A DNA stretch of 11,682 nt from RGIG1918 sp045536045 (GTDB taxonomy: Bacteria > Cyanobacteriota > Vampirovibrionia > Gastranaerophilales > Gastranaerophilaceae): positions 1 through 11,682 of the forward strand of contig JAZSMU010000047.1 of NCBI GenBank assembly GCA_045536045.1, given 5' to 3'. Position 1 is the stretch's first letter. Each line of letters begins with the position of its first letter. The notes below the pieces were generated by a model. It did not search any database. It worked only from the letters and a program-made list of their open reading frames with translations, and was not told the DNA's origin. A program made the translations under genes and the position numbers. This document shows, piece by piece, positions 1 through 6,706 of the stretch.

Positions 1-1
1 C

Positions 2-73
2 CAAGAATTGTTACAAAAAATGCAAAATGACGACAATTATTATGTAAAATTAAAATTTTATGATAAAATTTAG
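2..73 (+). CDS. C-terminal end of an upstream gene (partial)
   Basis: Frame 2 is open from the window edge for 23 codons and stops at TAG 71-73, ending in ...YYVKLKFYDKI. The other two forward frames are interrupted sooner. The composition (alternating charged and aromatic residues) looks coding. The gene lies 27 bp upstream of efp on the same strand, so it could be co-transcribed with it. The product cannot be identified from so short a tail. Confidence 0.45.
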   Translation, partial: QELLQKMQNDDNYYVKLKFYDKI

Positions 74-90
74 CCATAATAGATTAAGGG
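61..90 (+). promoter_or_regulatory. Possible extended -10 and Shine-Dalgarno of efp
   Basis: TGATAAAAT at 61-69 resembles an extended -10 (TGnTAtAAT); transcription would start near 76. No good -35 is visible. AAGGG at 86-90 lies 10 nt before the efp ATG and is its likely ribosome binding site. The -10 overlaps the tail of the upstream reading frame. In such AT-rich DNA the -10 call is weak; the ribosome site is firmer. Confidence 0.35.
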
Positions 91-100
91 AAAATATTTT

Positions 101-658
101 ATGATTTCAACAAACGATTTAAAAACAGGTTTAACACTTAAAATAGATGACAAATTATGGTCAGTAGTTGAATTTTTGCATGTAAAACCAGGTAAAGGTT
201 CTGCTTTTGTTAAAACAAAATTAAAAAATGTTGAAACTGGTCAAGTTGTTGAAAGAACATTCAGAGCTGGCGAAAAAGTTGAAAGAGCTATGCTAGACAG
301 GTCTGAAATGCAATATTTATATAAAGAAGCTAAAGACTATGTAATGATGAATACAGAAACTTATGAGCAACTTGCTGTTTCTGAAGAAGCTATTGGCGAA
401 GGCGTTAAATATTTGAAAGAAAATATGATTGTTCAAATTTTAATGCACGACGGCAAAATCATTGGTGTAGATTTGCCAAACCATGTTGAGTTAGAAGTTA
501 TTGAAACTGCTCCAAACGAAAAAGGTAACACTTCAAACTCAGGAACAAAACCAGCTACACTTGAAGGTGGTGCAGTTGTTCAAGTTCCTTTCTTTGTTGT
601 AACTGGTAATGTTATTAGAGTTGATACCAGAACAAATGAATATCTAGACAGAGTATAG
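101..658 (+). CDS. efp: Elongation factor P
   Basis: Cytoplasmic translation factor that binds between the P and E sites and rescues ribosomes stalled on consecutive prolines. The protein has 185 residues, the usual length for the family. The N-terminal KOW-like domain carries the conserved tip loop PGKG (residues 30-33). Lys32 occupies the position that is modified in lysine-type EF-Ps (beta-lysyl, hydroxyl or aminopentanol groups, depending on lineage). Two OB-fold domains follow, with the signature EGVKYLKENM near residues 100-109 and the C-terminal stretch VPFFVVTGNVIRVDTRTNEY. The ATG is preceded by AAGGG at a 10-nt spacing. It is first in a tight run with accB (9-bp gap) and accC, an arrangement known from cyanobacteria for efp-accB. 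No EF-P modification gene is visible here, so the type of modification cannot be told. Confidence 0.97.
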   Translation: MISTNDLKTGLTLKIDDKLWSVVEFLHVKPGKGSAFVKTKLKNVETGQVVERTFRAGEKVERAMLDRSEMQYLYKEAKDYVMMNTETYEQLAVSEEAIGEGVKYLKENMIVQILMHDGKIIGVDLPNHVELEVIETAPNEKGNTSNSGTKPATLEGGAVVQVPFFVVTGNVIRVDTRTNEYLDRV

Positions 659-667
659 GAAAATTTT

Positions 668-1126
668 ATGAATTTAGAATTAGACTTTATAAAAAAATTG
701 GCTGATGTAGTCAATAAAAATAACTTGTCTGAAATTACACTAGAAGATGGCGACAAAGCTATCGTGATTAAAGCTGAAAAAGCTCCTGTTGTTGCACAAG
801 CAGTTGAAGTTCAACAAACTTCTTCCCAACAACCTCAACAAGCTTTACAAGCTGAAGTTGAAGCTCCACAAGCTGAAGCTCCTAAGAAAAAAGGAACTGC
901 TATTACATCTCCTATGGTCGGTGCTTTTTACGCTGCACCATCACCTAGTGCAAAACCTTTTGTAAAAGTTGGAGACAAAGTTGCCGTAGGACAAGTTGTT
1001 TGCATTATTGAAGCAATGAAGCTTATGAACGAAATTGAAGCAGAAGTTTCTGGAACAATTACAGAAATTTGTGTTGAAGACGGTCAAAGTGTTGAATACG
1101 GCCAAGTGTTAATGTATGTAGAATAA
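668..1126 (+). CDS. accB: Biotin carboxyl carrier protein of acetyl-CoA carboxylase
   Basis: Carries the biotin that shuttles CO2 from biotin carboxylase (AccC) to carboxyltransferase (AccA/AccD, not in the window), the first committed step of fatty acid synthesis. The 152 residues show the standard three parts: an N-terminal helical segment (about 1-38), a flexible Ala/Pro/Gln/Glu-rich linker (about 39-78), and the biotinyl domain (79-152). The biotinyl domain has SPMVGAFY, PFVKVGDKV and the biotinylation motif EAMKLMNE, with Lys118 as acceptor. The 'thumb' loop around residues 89-98 is present, as in AccB proteins. An AGGA overlapping the efp stop provides the ribosome site. Only 2 bp separate it from accC. 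Confidence 0.97.
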   Translation: MNLELDFIKKLADVVNKNNLSEITLEDGDKAIVIKAEKAPVVAQAVEVQQTSSQQPQQALQAEVEAPQAEAPKKKGTAITSPMVGAFYAAPSPSAKPFVKVGDKVAVGQVVCIIEAMKLMNEIEAEVSGTITEICVEDGQSVEYGQVLMYVE

Positions 1127-1128
1127 TT

Positions 1129-2502
1129 ATGATAAAAAAAGTTTTAATCGCAAATAGAGGGGAAATTGCCCTCAGAGTAATTAGAGCATGTAGAGAATTG
1201 GGAATCGCAACTGTTGCTGTTTACTCACAAGCAGACGCAACAAGTTTGCATGTAACAATGGCAGATGAAGCGTATTGCATAGGTCCAAAAGAGGCTGCAA
1301 AAAGCTATCTTCATATTCCTGCCCTAATTTCAGTTGCTCTAACTTCTGGAGCTGACGCAATTCATCCTGGATATGGCTTTTTATCTGAAAGAGCCGACTT
1401 TGCAGATATTTGCGAACAACACCACATTAAATTTATTGGACCAACAGCAGAATCTATGCGTCTTTTAGGAGATAAGGCTACTGCAAGAAAACTTATGATA
1501 GAAAACAATGTTCCAATAACACCTGGAACAGGGCTTTTGGAATCTGTTGAAGAAATTAAAGAATTTGCTTCTGAAGTTGGCTATCCAATTATTTTAAAGG
1601 CAACAGCTGGTGGTGGTGGAAAAGGAATGAGAATAGTTAATTCTGATTCTGAAATTGAGGAAAACTTTAGCTTATGCAAGCAAGAAGCACAAAATGCTTT
1701 TGGAAATGACGGAGTTTATGCAGAAAAATATTTAATCAACCCACGCCATGTAGAAGTTCAAATTTTGGCAGATTCAAAAGGCAATATAATTCATTTAGGA
1801 GAACGTGATTGCTCTATTCAAAGACGCCACCAAAAACTTTTAGAAGAAGCGCCATCAGTTTGTGTTTCAGCTTCTTTAAGAGAAAAAATGGGTGCTGTTG
1901 CAGTTAATGCTGCAAAGGCTTCAAAATATGAAAGCGCTGGAACAGTTGAATTTTTAGTTGATGTTAATTCTAAAGATAAAGATGGTAATAATCCATTTTA
2001 CTTTATGGAGATGAACACAAGAGTTCAAGTTGAACACCCTGTTACTGAAATGGTTACAAATGTTGATATCGTTAAAGAGCAAATTTTAATTGCAGATGGC
2101 AAAAAATTATCTTACAAACAATCCGATATCCAAATTACAGGTCATGCAATTGAATGTAGAATAAACGCAGAAGACCCAGATAAGAATTTTAGACCATCAG
2201 CTGGAAAAATTACAGGGATAATTAAACCTGGTGGTTTTGGAACAAGAGTTGATTCTCATGTTTATACAGGCTATGAAATTCCACCGTATTATGATTCTTT
2301 AATTGGAAAATTAATTTGTTGGGGAAGAACAAGAGAAGAAGCAAGACTAAGAGCCTTAAGAGCTTTAAATGAATATATCATTATAGGAATTAAAACAACA
2401 GTTCCGTTCCACACAAAAATTATGGAACATCCTCAATATATTAAAGGTAATATTGACACAGGTTTTCTTGAAAAAGTTTTAAATGAATCCAAAGAAGATT
2501 AA
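1129..2502 (+). CDS. accC: Biotin carboxylase subunit of acetyl-CoA carboxylase
   Basis: ATP-grasp enzyme that carboxylates the biotin on AccB using bicarbonate and ATP. Its 457 residues match the family. In order: N-terminal biotin carboxylase fold beginning KKVLIANRGEIALRVIRA; ATP-grasp Lys157; glycine-rich loop GGGGKGMR (161-168); RHVEVQ with His207; GERDCSIQRRHQK with Lys236; Glu274 and Glu294 as metal ligands; and the bicarbonate/biotin-site segment EMNTRVQVEHPVTE with Arg298 and Glu302. All residues known to be catalytic in E. coli AccC have counterparts. A short Lys/Asp/Asn-rich insertion lies at about 280-289, between the two metal-binding glutamates. The start has no Shine-Dalgarno of its own and sits 2 bp after the accB stop, which suggests translational coupling. 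The 3' end overlaps the next gene by 20 bp. Confidence 0.97.
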   Translation: MIKKVLIANRGEIALRVIRACRELGIATVAVYSQADATSLHVTMADEAYCIGPKEAAKSYLHIPALISVALTSGADAIHPGYGFLSERADFADICEQHHIKFIGPTAESMRLLGDKATARKLMIENNVPITPGTGLLESVEEIKEFASEVGYPIILKATAGGGGKGMRIVNSDSEIEENFSLCKQEAQNAFGNDGVYAEKYLINPRHVEVQILADSKGNIIHLGERDCSIQRRHQKLLEEAPSVCVSASLREKMGAVAVNAAKASKYESAGTVEFLVDVNSKDKDGNNPFYFMEMNTRVQVEHPVTEMVTNVDIVKEQILIADGKKLSYKQSDIQITGHAIECRINAEDPDKNFRPSAGKITGIIKPGGFGTRVDSHVYTGYEIPPYYDSLIGKLICWGRTREEARLRALRALNEYIIIGIKTTVPFHTKIMEHPQYIKGNIDTGFLEKVLNESKED

Positions 2503-3610
2503 AGAAAAATTTTCAGAAGAAATTTTGAGTTTAATAAATACTCTTAATTGTTGTGCAAAAAATTTCGGCGTAAGATTATTTTTTGTTGGTGGCTTAGTTC
2601 GTGATATTTTGATGGATAAAAATATTGCTGACATTGATATTCTTGTTGAGGGCAATGCAATAAAATTTGTGGATTCAATTGAGGGTGCTGAAGTTATTTC
2701 TTATCATCCTGATTTTGGAACAGTTAAGGCAACAATAAATGGAATTGATATAGATTTTGCTTCAACAAGAAGCGAAATATATCCAAATTCAGGCTGTTTG
2801 CCGTCTGTTGAAAAAATTGCGTGTCCAATTGAAGAAGATATAAAAAGAAGAGACTTTACTGTTAACTCAATTTTAATAAACCTAGAAAATTTTGAAATTA
2901 TAGATTTTTTAGGTGGAGTTGAAGATATTAAAGCTAAAAAATTAAAAATTTTGCACAATAAAAGCTTTATAGATGACCCAACAAGAATTTTAAGAGGTTT
3001 AGATTTTTCTCTTCGTTTTGATTTTAAGTTAGACGAGGAAACAAAAAGCTTACAAGAAGAATTTTTAAATTCTAAAATTGATAGAGAATTTTTGAGTTTT
3101 TCTAGGGTGGATTTAACTCTTTTAAAGCTTTTAGAAAATAATATTTTAACTTATGAACATATAATTAATAATAAACTTTATAAAATTTTTAGAGATACAA
3201 AGCCAGAAATTGACTTTGGCTCAATTAATTCGGCTTCTTTTTTGTTTGATGTCAATTTAGCTGAGCTTGCATATTTAGCACTTAGGTTTGAAATTCCAAA
3301 TATTGAATATGATAAAAATAATATTCTAAATATGTTTAAAACCTTTAAAAATGCTGATAATGAGGATTTAGCTCTTTATTTTGCCAAAGTGAAAGATGAA
3401 AATTTAATTTTATATTTGAATGAATTAAAAAATATTAAAAATATTGTCAATGGCGAAGATTTAATTTCTTTAGGCTTTAAGCAAGGAAAAATAATTGGTG
3501 AAATTTTAGATGATTTGCTTTCTTATAAACTTCAAAATCGCATAAAAAATATGCAAAAAGAAGAAGAAATTAGCTGGATTAGAGAAAAATATTTGCAAAA
3601 AACCAACTAA
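2483..3610 (+). CDS. cca: tRNA nucleotidyltransferase / poly(A) polymerase family protein
   Basis: Class II nucleotidyltransferase that adds CCA, or part of it, to tRNA 3' ends. The N-terminal head domain is clear: VGGLVRD (35-41), metal-binding Asp50 and Asp52 in ADIDILVEG, IDIDFAS (88-94), RRDFTVNS (122-129) and DDPTRILRG (164-172). The RNA-binding remainder, from about residue 200, is very divergent and rich in Lys, Asn, Leu and Ile. I see no HD domain and cannot find a standard EDxxR-type base-selection motif. It could therefore be a full CCA enzyme or only a CC- or A-adding enzyme, as occur as separate proteins in some bacteria including cyanobacteria. The 375-residue length is on the compact side. 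The ATG lies inside the end of accC (20-bp overlap, different frame), so translation is probably coupled. Confidence 0.88.
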   Translation: MNPKKIKEKFSEEILSLINTLNCCAKNFGVRLFFVGGLVRDILMDKNIADIDILVEGNAIKFVDSIEGAEVISYHPDFGTVKATINGIDIDFASTRSEIYPNSGCLPSVEKIACPIEEDIKRRDFTVNSILINLENFEIIDFLGGVEDIKAKKLKILHNKSFIDDPTRILRGLDFSLRFDFKLDEETKSLQEEFLNSKIDREFLSFSRVDLTLLKLLENNILTYEHIINNKLYKIFRDTKPEIDFGSINSASFLFDVNLAELAYLALRFEIPNIEYDKNNILNMFKTFKNADNEDLALYFAKVKDENLILYLNELKNIKNIVNGEDLISLGFKQGKIIGEILDDLLSYKLQNRIKNMQKEEEISWIREKYLQKTN

Positions 3611-3616
3611 AGTTGG
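3603..3616 (+). terminator. Weak hairpin at the end of the nucleotidyltransferase gene
   Basis: CCAAC-TAAA-GTTGG forms a 5-bp stem with the stop codon of the upstream gene in its loop. It is followed by an AT-rich stretch but no clean T run. It could be a weak terminator or chance symmetry. Confidence 0.25.
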
Positions 3617-3862
3617 ATAAATTTCTAACCTTAGTACAATTTACTTTACACAGATAGAGGCTTAATATTATATTGCTAACAATAATAGATTTTAGATGAC
3701 AATAAAATCTGACGTAATTAACATCTATGCAAAAAATATTTTTGCCTCTTTTGTCAATTGGTAAAATTATTTCCCCAAGCGTAGCAAACAGTTCAAGTGC
3801 ATAATTAGTGCTCTTAGGCTTACTTTCGTCTGCTTTCTTTGTCAGCTAGCTATTTGGTTAGC
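3617..3862 (+). other. Structured intergenic/leader region upstream of flagellin 1
   Basis: No gene is visible here. The region holds several perfect inverted repeats: AGATTTTA/TAAAATCT with an 8-nt loop (3687-3710), GCAAAAA/TTTTTGC with a 3-nt centre (3729-3745), and an outer AGAGGC (3656-3661)/GCCTCT (3744-3749) pair enclosing them. GCTAGC (3845-3850)/GTTAGC (3857-3862) can pair with one G-U. No sigma-28 promoter as good as those of the right-hand flagellins is present. Two weak candidates are TTTGTCAATTGG at 3750-3761, which matches 9 of 12 bases of the right-hand flagellins' -10 region but lacks a good -35, and TAAA-N15-GTAGCAAA at 3762-3788. Either would leave a leader of well over 100 nt. 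Confidence 0.45.
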
Positions 3863-3896
3863 AAAAACTAAGGATAGTTTTTTAAAAAAGAAAGGA
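3863..3896 (+). promoter_or_regulatory. GGA-loop hairpin plus Shine-Dalgarno, CsrA-site-like, in the flagellin 1 leader
   Basis: Seen directly: a perfect 8-bp stem AAAAACTA/TAGTTTTT (3863-3870 and 3875-3882) presents an AGGA tetraloop (3871-3874). About 20 nt downstream the ribosome site AAAGGA (3891-3896) has a second AGGA, 7 nt before the ATG. A GGA in a hairpin loop paired with a second GGA in the Shine-Dalgarno is the layout of CsrA-controlled leaders such as Bacillus hag. That CsrA acts here is inference; no csrA or fliW gene lies in the window. Confidence 0.4.
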
Positions 3897-3903
3897 AACA
3901 AAG

Positions 3904-4761
3904 ATGGCACTCGTAGTTAACACTAACGTACTCTCTATGAAAGTTAACAATAACTTGAATAGAGCAACAAACAAAGCAGCAACTGCTATGGAAAGGATGT
4001 CAACAGGTTACAAAATTAACTCAGCATCCGATGACGCAGCAGGATTTATGATTGCAAAAGGTTTGGAAACACAAATTTCAGGTTCTGCAATTGTTGAAAA
4101 CAACGCACAAAACGCAATTAGTATTTTACAAACTGCAGAAGGTGTTCTAGACACAATTCAAGACAACTTATTAAGAATGAGAGACTTGACACTTCAAGCA
4201 ATGAACGGCGGTTATTCTGAAACAGAAATTGACGCTCTTGAAGCTGAAGCAAAAGCAAGAGCACAGGAAATTGACAGACTTGCAAAAAGCGCAAAATTTA
4301 ACAATTTCCAAATTTTTGATGTAGACAAATCTGCAGACGACTCTAAATTAACTCTTCAAGTTGGAACAGGCGCAGAAGCAGCTACTAACACAATTGATGT
4401 TGAAAATGTATTTTATGGAGCAACTTTATCTTGCTTAAATACTTCTTTAGCTTCTGCATCATTTGCATTCTCAACAACTCGTTCTAATATGGAAGATTTA
4501 TTGGAAAATATTGACACTGCAATTACAAACGCATCTTCTAGAAGATCAACAATTGGTGTATCTATTAACAGATTAGACTCTGCAATTGATGCGTTGCAAG
4601 TGCAAGCTGAAAACTTATCTTCTTCAAGATCTCGTATAGTTGACGCCGATATTGCTGAAGAATCTTCAGAATATACAAAACAATATATTCTTCAACAAGC
4701 ATCAGCTTCACTTTTGACACAAGCAAACCAAACACCAAGCTTGGCATTGTCATTAGTATAA
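3904..4761 (+). CDS. fliC: Flagellin 1 (canonical class)
   Basis: Filament subunit, exported unfolded through the flagellar type III apparatus. The 285 residues have the full N-terminal D0/D1 signature (NTNVLSMKVNNNLNRA; MSTGYKINSASDDAAGF, 32-48; DNLLRMRDLTLQAMNG, 87-102; EIDRLAKSAKFN, 122-133). The C-terminal signature is also complete (SRIVDADIAEESSEYTKQYILQQ; LLTQANQTPSLALSLV). The outer D2/D3 domains are almost absent; only about 50 residues (140-190) link the halves. Arg91, Leu95 and Glu122 align with the TLR5 contact residues of Salmonella FliC. A single cysteine, Cys177, is unusual for a flagellin. The ribosome site is AAAGGA, 7 nt upstream. It is followed by a terminator hairpin and a paralogue 78 bp downstream. 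The long structured leader suggests post-transcriptional control. Confidence 0.97.
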   Translation: MALVVNTNVLSMKVNNNLNRATNKAATAMERMSTGYKINSASDDAAGFMIAKGLETQISGSAIVENNAQNAISILQTAEGVLDTIQDNLLRMRDLTLQAMNGGYSETEIDALEAEAKARAQEIDRLAKSAKFNNFQIFDVDKSADDSKLTLQVGTGAEAATNTIDVENVFYGATLSCLNTSLASASFAFSTTRSNMEDLLENIDTAITNASSRRSTIGVSINRLDSAIDALQVQAENLSSSRSRIVDADIAEESSEYTKQYILQQASASLLTQANQTPSLALSLV

Positions 4762-4777
4762 TAAAACAAAATATAAT

Positions 4778-4803
4778 GGGGCTCATAAGTTACCTTGAGC
4801 CCC
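4778..4803 (+). terminator. Terminator hairpin between tandem flagellins
   Basis: Perfect 8-bp GC-rich stem GGGGCTCA/TGAGCCCC with a 10-nt loop, followed by TATTTT. The T tract is interrupted, so read-through into the second flagellin is plausible. No convincing separate promoter lies between this hairpin and the next start codon. Confidence 0.75.
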
Positions 4804-4839
4804 TATTTTAAAAACTTTATATAAAATGAGGAAGACGAA

Positions 4840-5694
4840 ATGGCTATTGTCATAAATACGAACACGGCTTCCAATAAGCTCATAAGGCAATTAAATGATG
4901 CTGCTGACGCTTATCAGGTTGCTGTTGAAAAACTTTCAACGGGTATAAATATAAATTCTGCTGCAGATAATCCAGCAGGGTTTGCACTCGCTAAAGGAAT
5001 GGAAAAATTTATAACAGGTTCTGCAATTGCTTCAAGCAACATTACATCTGCAACAAATATGGTAAAAGCTGCAGAAGGTGTTCTAGATGTAATTCAAGAC
5101 AACTTGTTGAGAATAAGAGATTTAACACTTCAGGCAATGAATGGCACATATTCTGAAAAAGAAAGAGATGCACTAGAAGCTGAAGCAAAAGCTAGAGCAG
5201 AAGAAATTGACAGGCTTTCAAAAGGTGCGAAATTTAACGATTTCACCATTTTCAACACTTCTAAAACATCTTCAGATTATGTTTTAGTGCAAGTCGGAAC
5301 AGAAGCCGATGCTGCAACAAATACCATAAAAATTCAAAAATTATTTTATGGTGCAACTCTATCTTCTCTGTGCACTTCTTTGAATTCTGCCACTTTTGCT
5401 TTTTCTGAAAATGATTCAACTATGCAAACTCTTATAACAAACTTAGATAAAGCAATAGCTAACGCAACAGAAAGAATTACAATTGCAGGCTATTCATTAA
5501 ATAGAATGGAAGCAGCACAAAGTGCCCTAGATGTTATGAAAGAAAACATAATATCTGCACATTCTAACTTAGTTGATACAGATGTTGCTGAAACATCATC
5601 TGAATATACAAAACAATATATTATGCAACAGACGGTTTCATCATTATTGACACAAGCTAATCAAATGCCAAGTTTGGCTATGTCGCTTATATAG
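4840..5694 (+). CDS. fliC: Flagellin 2 (canonical class)
   Basis: Paralogue of the preceding flagellin, 284 residues, alignable almost end to end with it. Identity is strongest in the D1 helices (AEGVLDVIQDNLLRIRDLTLQAMNG, residues 78-102, and ALEAEAKARAEEIDRLSKGAKFNDF) and in the C-terminal D0 helix (SSEYTKQYIMQQ; LLTQANQMPSLAMSLI). It differs in the DDAAG motif, here DNPAG (43-47), and in a more diverged N-terminal helix. Like its neighbour it has a reduced outer domain and one cysteine (Cys178), two places later in the otherwise shared FYGATLS..L segment. The Shine-Dalgarno GAGGA (4828-4832) is 7 nt from the ATG. Because a terminator precedes it and no clear promoter is seen, it is probably expressed by read-through at a lower level than flagellin 1. 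Confidence 0.96.
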   Translation: MAIVINTNTASNKLIRQLNDAADAYQVAVEKLSTGININSAADNPAGFALAKGMEKFITGSAIASSNITSATNMVKAAEGVLDVIQDNLLRIRDLTLQAMNGTYSEKERDALEAEAKARAEEIDRLSKGAKFNDFTIFNTSKTSSDYVLVQVGTEADAATNTIKIQKLFYGATLSSLCTSLNSATFAFSENDSTMQTLITNLDKAIANATERITIAGYSLNRMEAAQSALDVMKENIISAHSNLVDTDVAETSSEYTKQYIMQQTVSSLLTQANQMPSLAMSLI

Positions 5695-5713
5695 TTTTGT
5701 TAACTACGTCAGG

Positions 5714-5739
5714 GCTCAGGCACGACCTGAGCTTTTTTT
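5714..5739 (+). terminator. Rho-independent terminator of the canonical flagellin pair
   Basis: Perfect 7-bp stem GCTCAGG/CCTGAGC with a CACGA loop, followed directly by seven T. It lies 19 bp after the flagellin 2 stop. Confidence 0.92.
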
Positions 5740-5740
5740 A

Positions 5741-5755
5741 TGCTAAAATTTTCTT
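5741..5755 (+). promoter_or_regulatory. Possible leaderless-type extended -10 of the DUF3326 gene
   Basis: TGCTAAAAT (5741-5749) fits an extended -10, and the ATG follows after only 6 nt, so a transcript started here would begin at or next to the start codon. No Shine-Dalgarno is present; the preceding bases are TTTTCTT. No good -35 is seen because the spot is occupied by the terminator. The same TAAAAT-6 nt-start arrangement precedes the GNAT gene at 8058. Confidence 0.35.
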
Positions 5756-6706
5756 ATGAATAAAAAGCTTTTTGTATTATCTCTTCCAACAGGAATTGGC
5801 GCAGAATATGGTGGCTATGCTGGCGATATGGGCTATATTGCAAGGGAATTTGCAAATCATTTTGACCTTGTTGTTAATCCAAATGTTGTTAATGGTGGAA
5901 TTTTGTCTGCAATAACTCCTAATATGCATTATACAGAAGGTTGGGCAATGGACAGATATTTATCTGGAGAAATACATTTAACGCCTGCGAATAAAAATAA
6001 AATAGGAGTTGTTTTTGATTCTCAAATTCCTCAAGATATTTTAAATATCCATATAAACACAATTAATGCCTTAAAAATGGTTATGGGACTTGATATTGTT
6101 GGTTATGAAATTACTGAAAACAATGTTGGAGTTGAATTGAATGTTGTTGATGGTGTTTCAGCTGGTTCTTTGAAAAATCCAAATGAGCTTATTAAATCAT
6201 CTAAAAAATTAATTGCTAAAGGAGCAGAAGCTCTTGCAATTGTTTGCCTTTTTCCTGAAGCAGAAGATGAATTATATATGCAAGGAGTTGGAATTGACCC
6301 AATTGGTGGGCTTGAGGGTGTTATTTCTCATTATGTTTCTTCTGAATTAATGGTTCCAACAGCACACGCACCTGCTTTTAATTCTTTAGATATTTCATTT
6401 AAAATTGAAAACCCGAAACTTGCTTCTGAGACCATTTCGTCAACTTATCTTCCTTGTGTTTTAATTGGGCTAAATCAGGCTCCAGCCATTTCAAACACAA
6501 AAAAGGAAAACTCTTTGAAAAAACCAGATGGGCTTATTGTTCCCTCTTTTTCTCTTGGTTCTTATGGAGTTTTGGGTGCTATTAAAAACAATATTCCAAT
6601 TTATGCAGTTAAAAATGAATGCACACTAAAAGTTGATAAAGATAAATTGGGTGTTGAAGTTTTTGAATTTGAAAGTTATAAAGAATGCCTTAATTATCTT
6701 CTTTAG
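5756..6706 (+). CDS. DUF3326 family protein
   Basis: Matches the uncharacterised DUF3326 family as I know it from cyanobacteria and plastid-bearing plants. Visible family motifs are PTGIGAEYGGYAGD (11-24), NPNVVNGG (41-48), GVVFDSQI (84-91), GVELNV (125-130), GVGIDPIGGLEGVISH (177-192), AHAPA (203-207) and LPCVLIGLNQAP (232-243). There is no signal peptide or membrane segment, so it is probably cytoplasmic; the many Gly-rich turns suggest an alpha/beta fold. No reaction is known to me. At 316 residues it is a little shorter than the roughly 340 usual in cyanobacteria. It stands alone on the plus strand after a flagellin terminator and runs convergently into the bioY-like gene, overlapping its 3' end by 17 bp. 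There is no ribosome site, consistent with leaderless translation. Confidence 0.85.
   Translation: MNKKLFVLSLPTGIGAEYGGYAGDMGYIAREFANHFDLVVNPNVVNGGILSAITPNMHYTEGWAMDRYLSGEIHLTPANKNKIGVVFDSQIPQDILNIHINTINALKMVMGLDIVGYEITENNVGVELNVVDGVSAGSLKNPNELIKSSKKLIAKGAEALAIVCLFPEAEDELYMQGVGIDPIGGLEGVISHYVSSELMVPTAHAPAFNSLDISFKIENPKLASETISSTYLPCVLIGLNQAPAISNTKKENSLKKPDGLIVPSFSLGSYGVLGAIKNNIPIYAVKNECTLKVDKDKLGVEVFEFESYKECLNYLL

Noticed and set aside
2704..2958. Minus-strand open frame of 84 codons
   Set aside because: It lies wholly inside the well-supported nucleotidyltransferase head domain and has no recognisable motif; it is a shadow frame.
3608..3634. Sigma-28 promoter suggested by TAAAGTTG after the nucleotidyltransferase gene
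   Set aside because: No CCG-containing -10 at 10-12 bp spacing; the TAAAG is part of the hairpin around the stop codon.
4565..4786. Minus-strand open frame of 73 codons
   Set aside because: It is opposite the conserved C-terminal D0/D1 coding part of flagellin 1 and the following terminator; low-complexity hydrophobic translation, no ribosome site.
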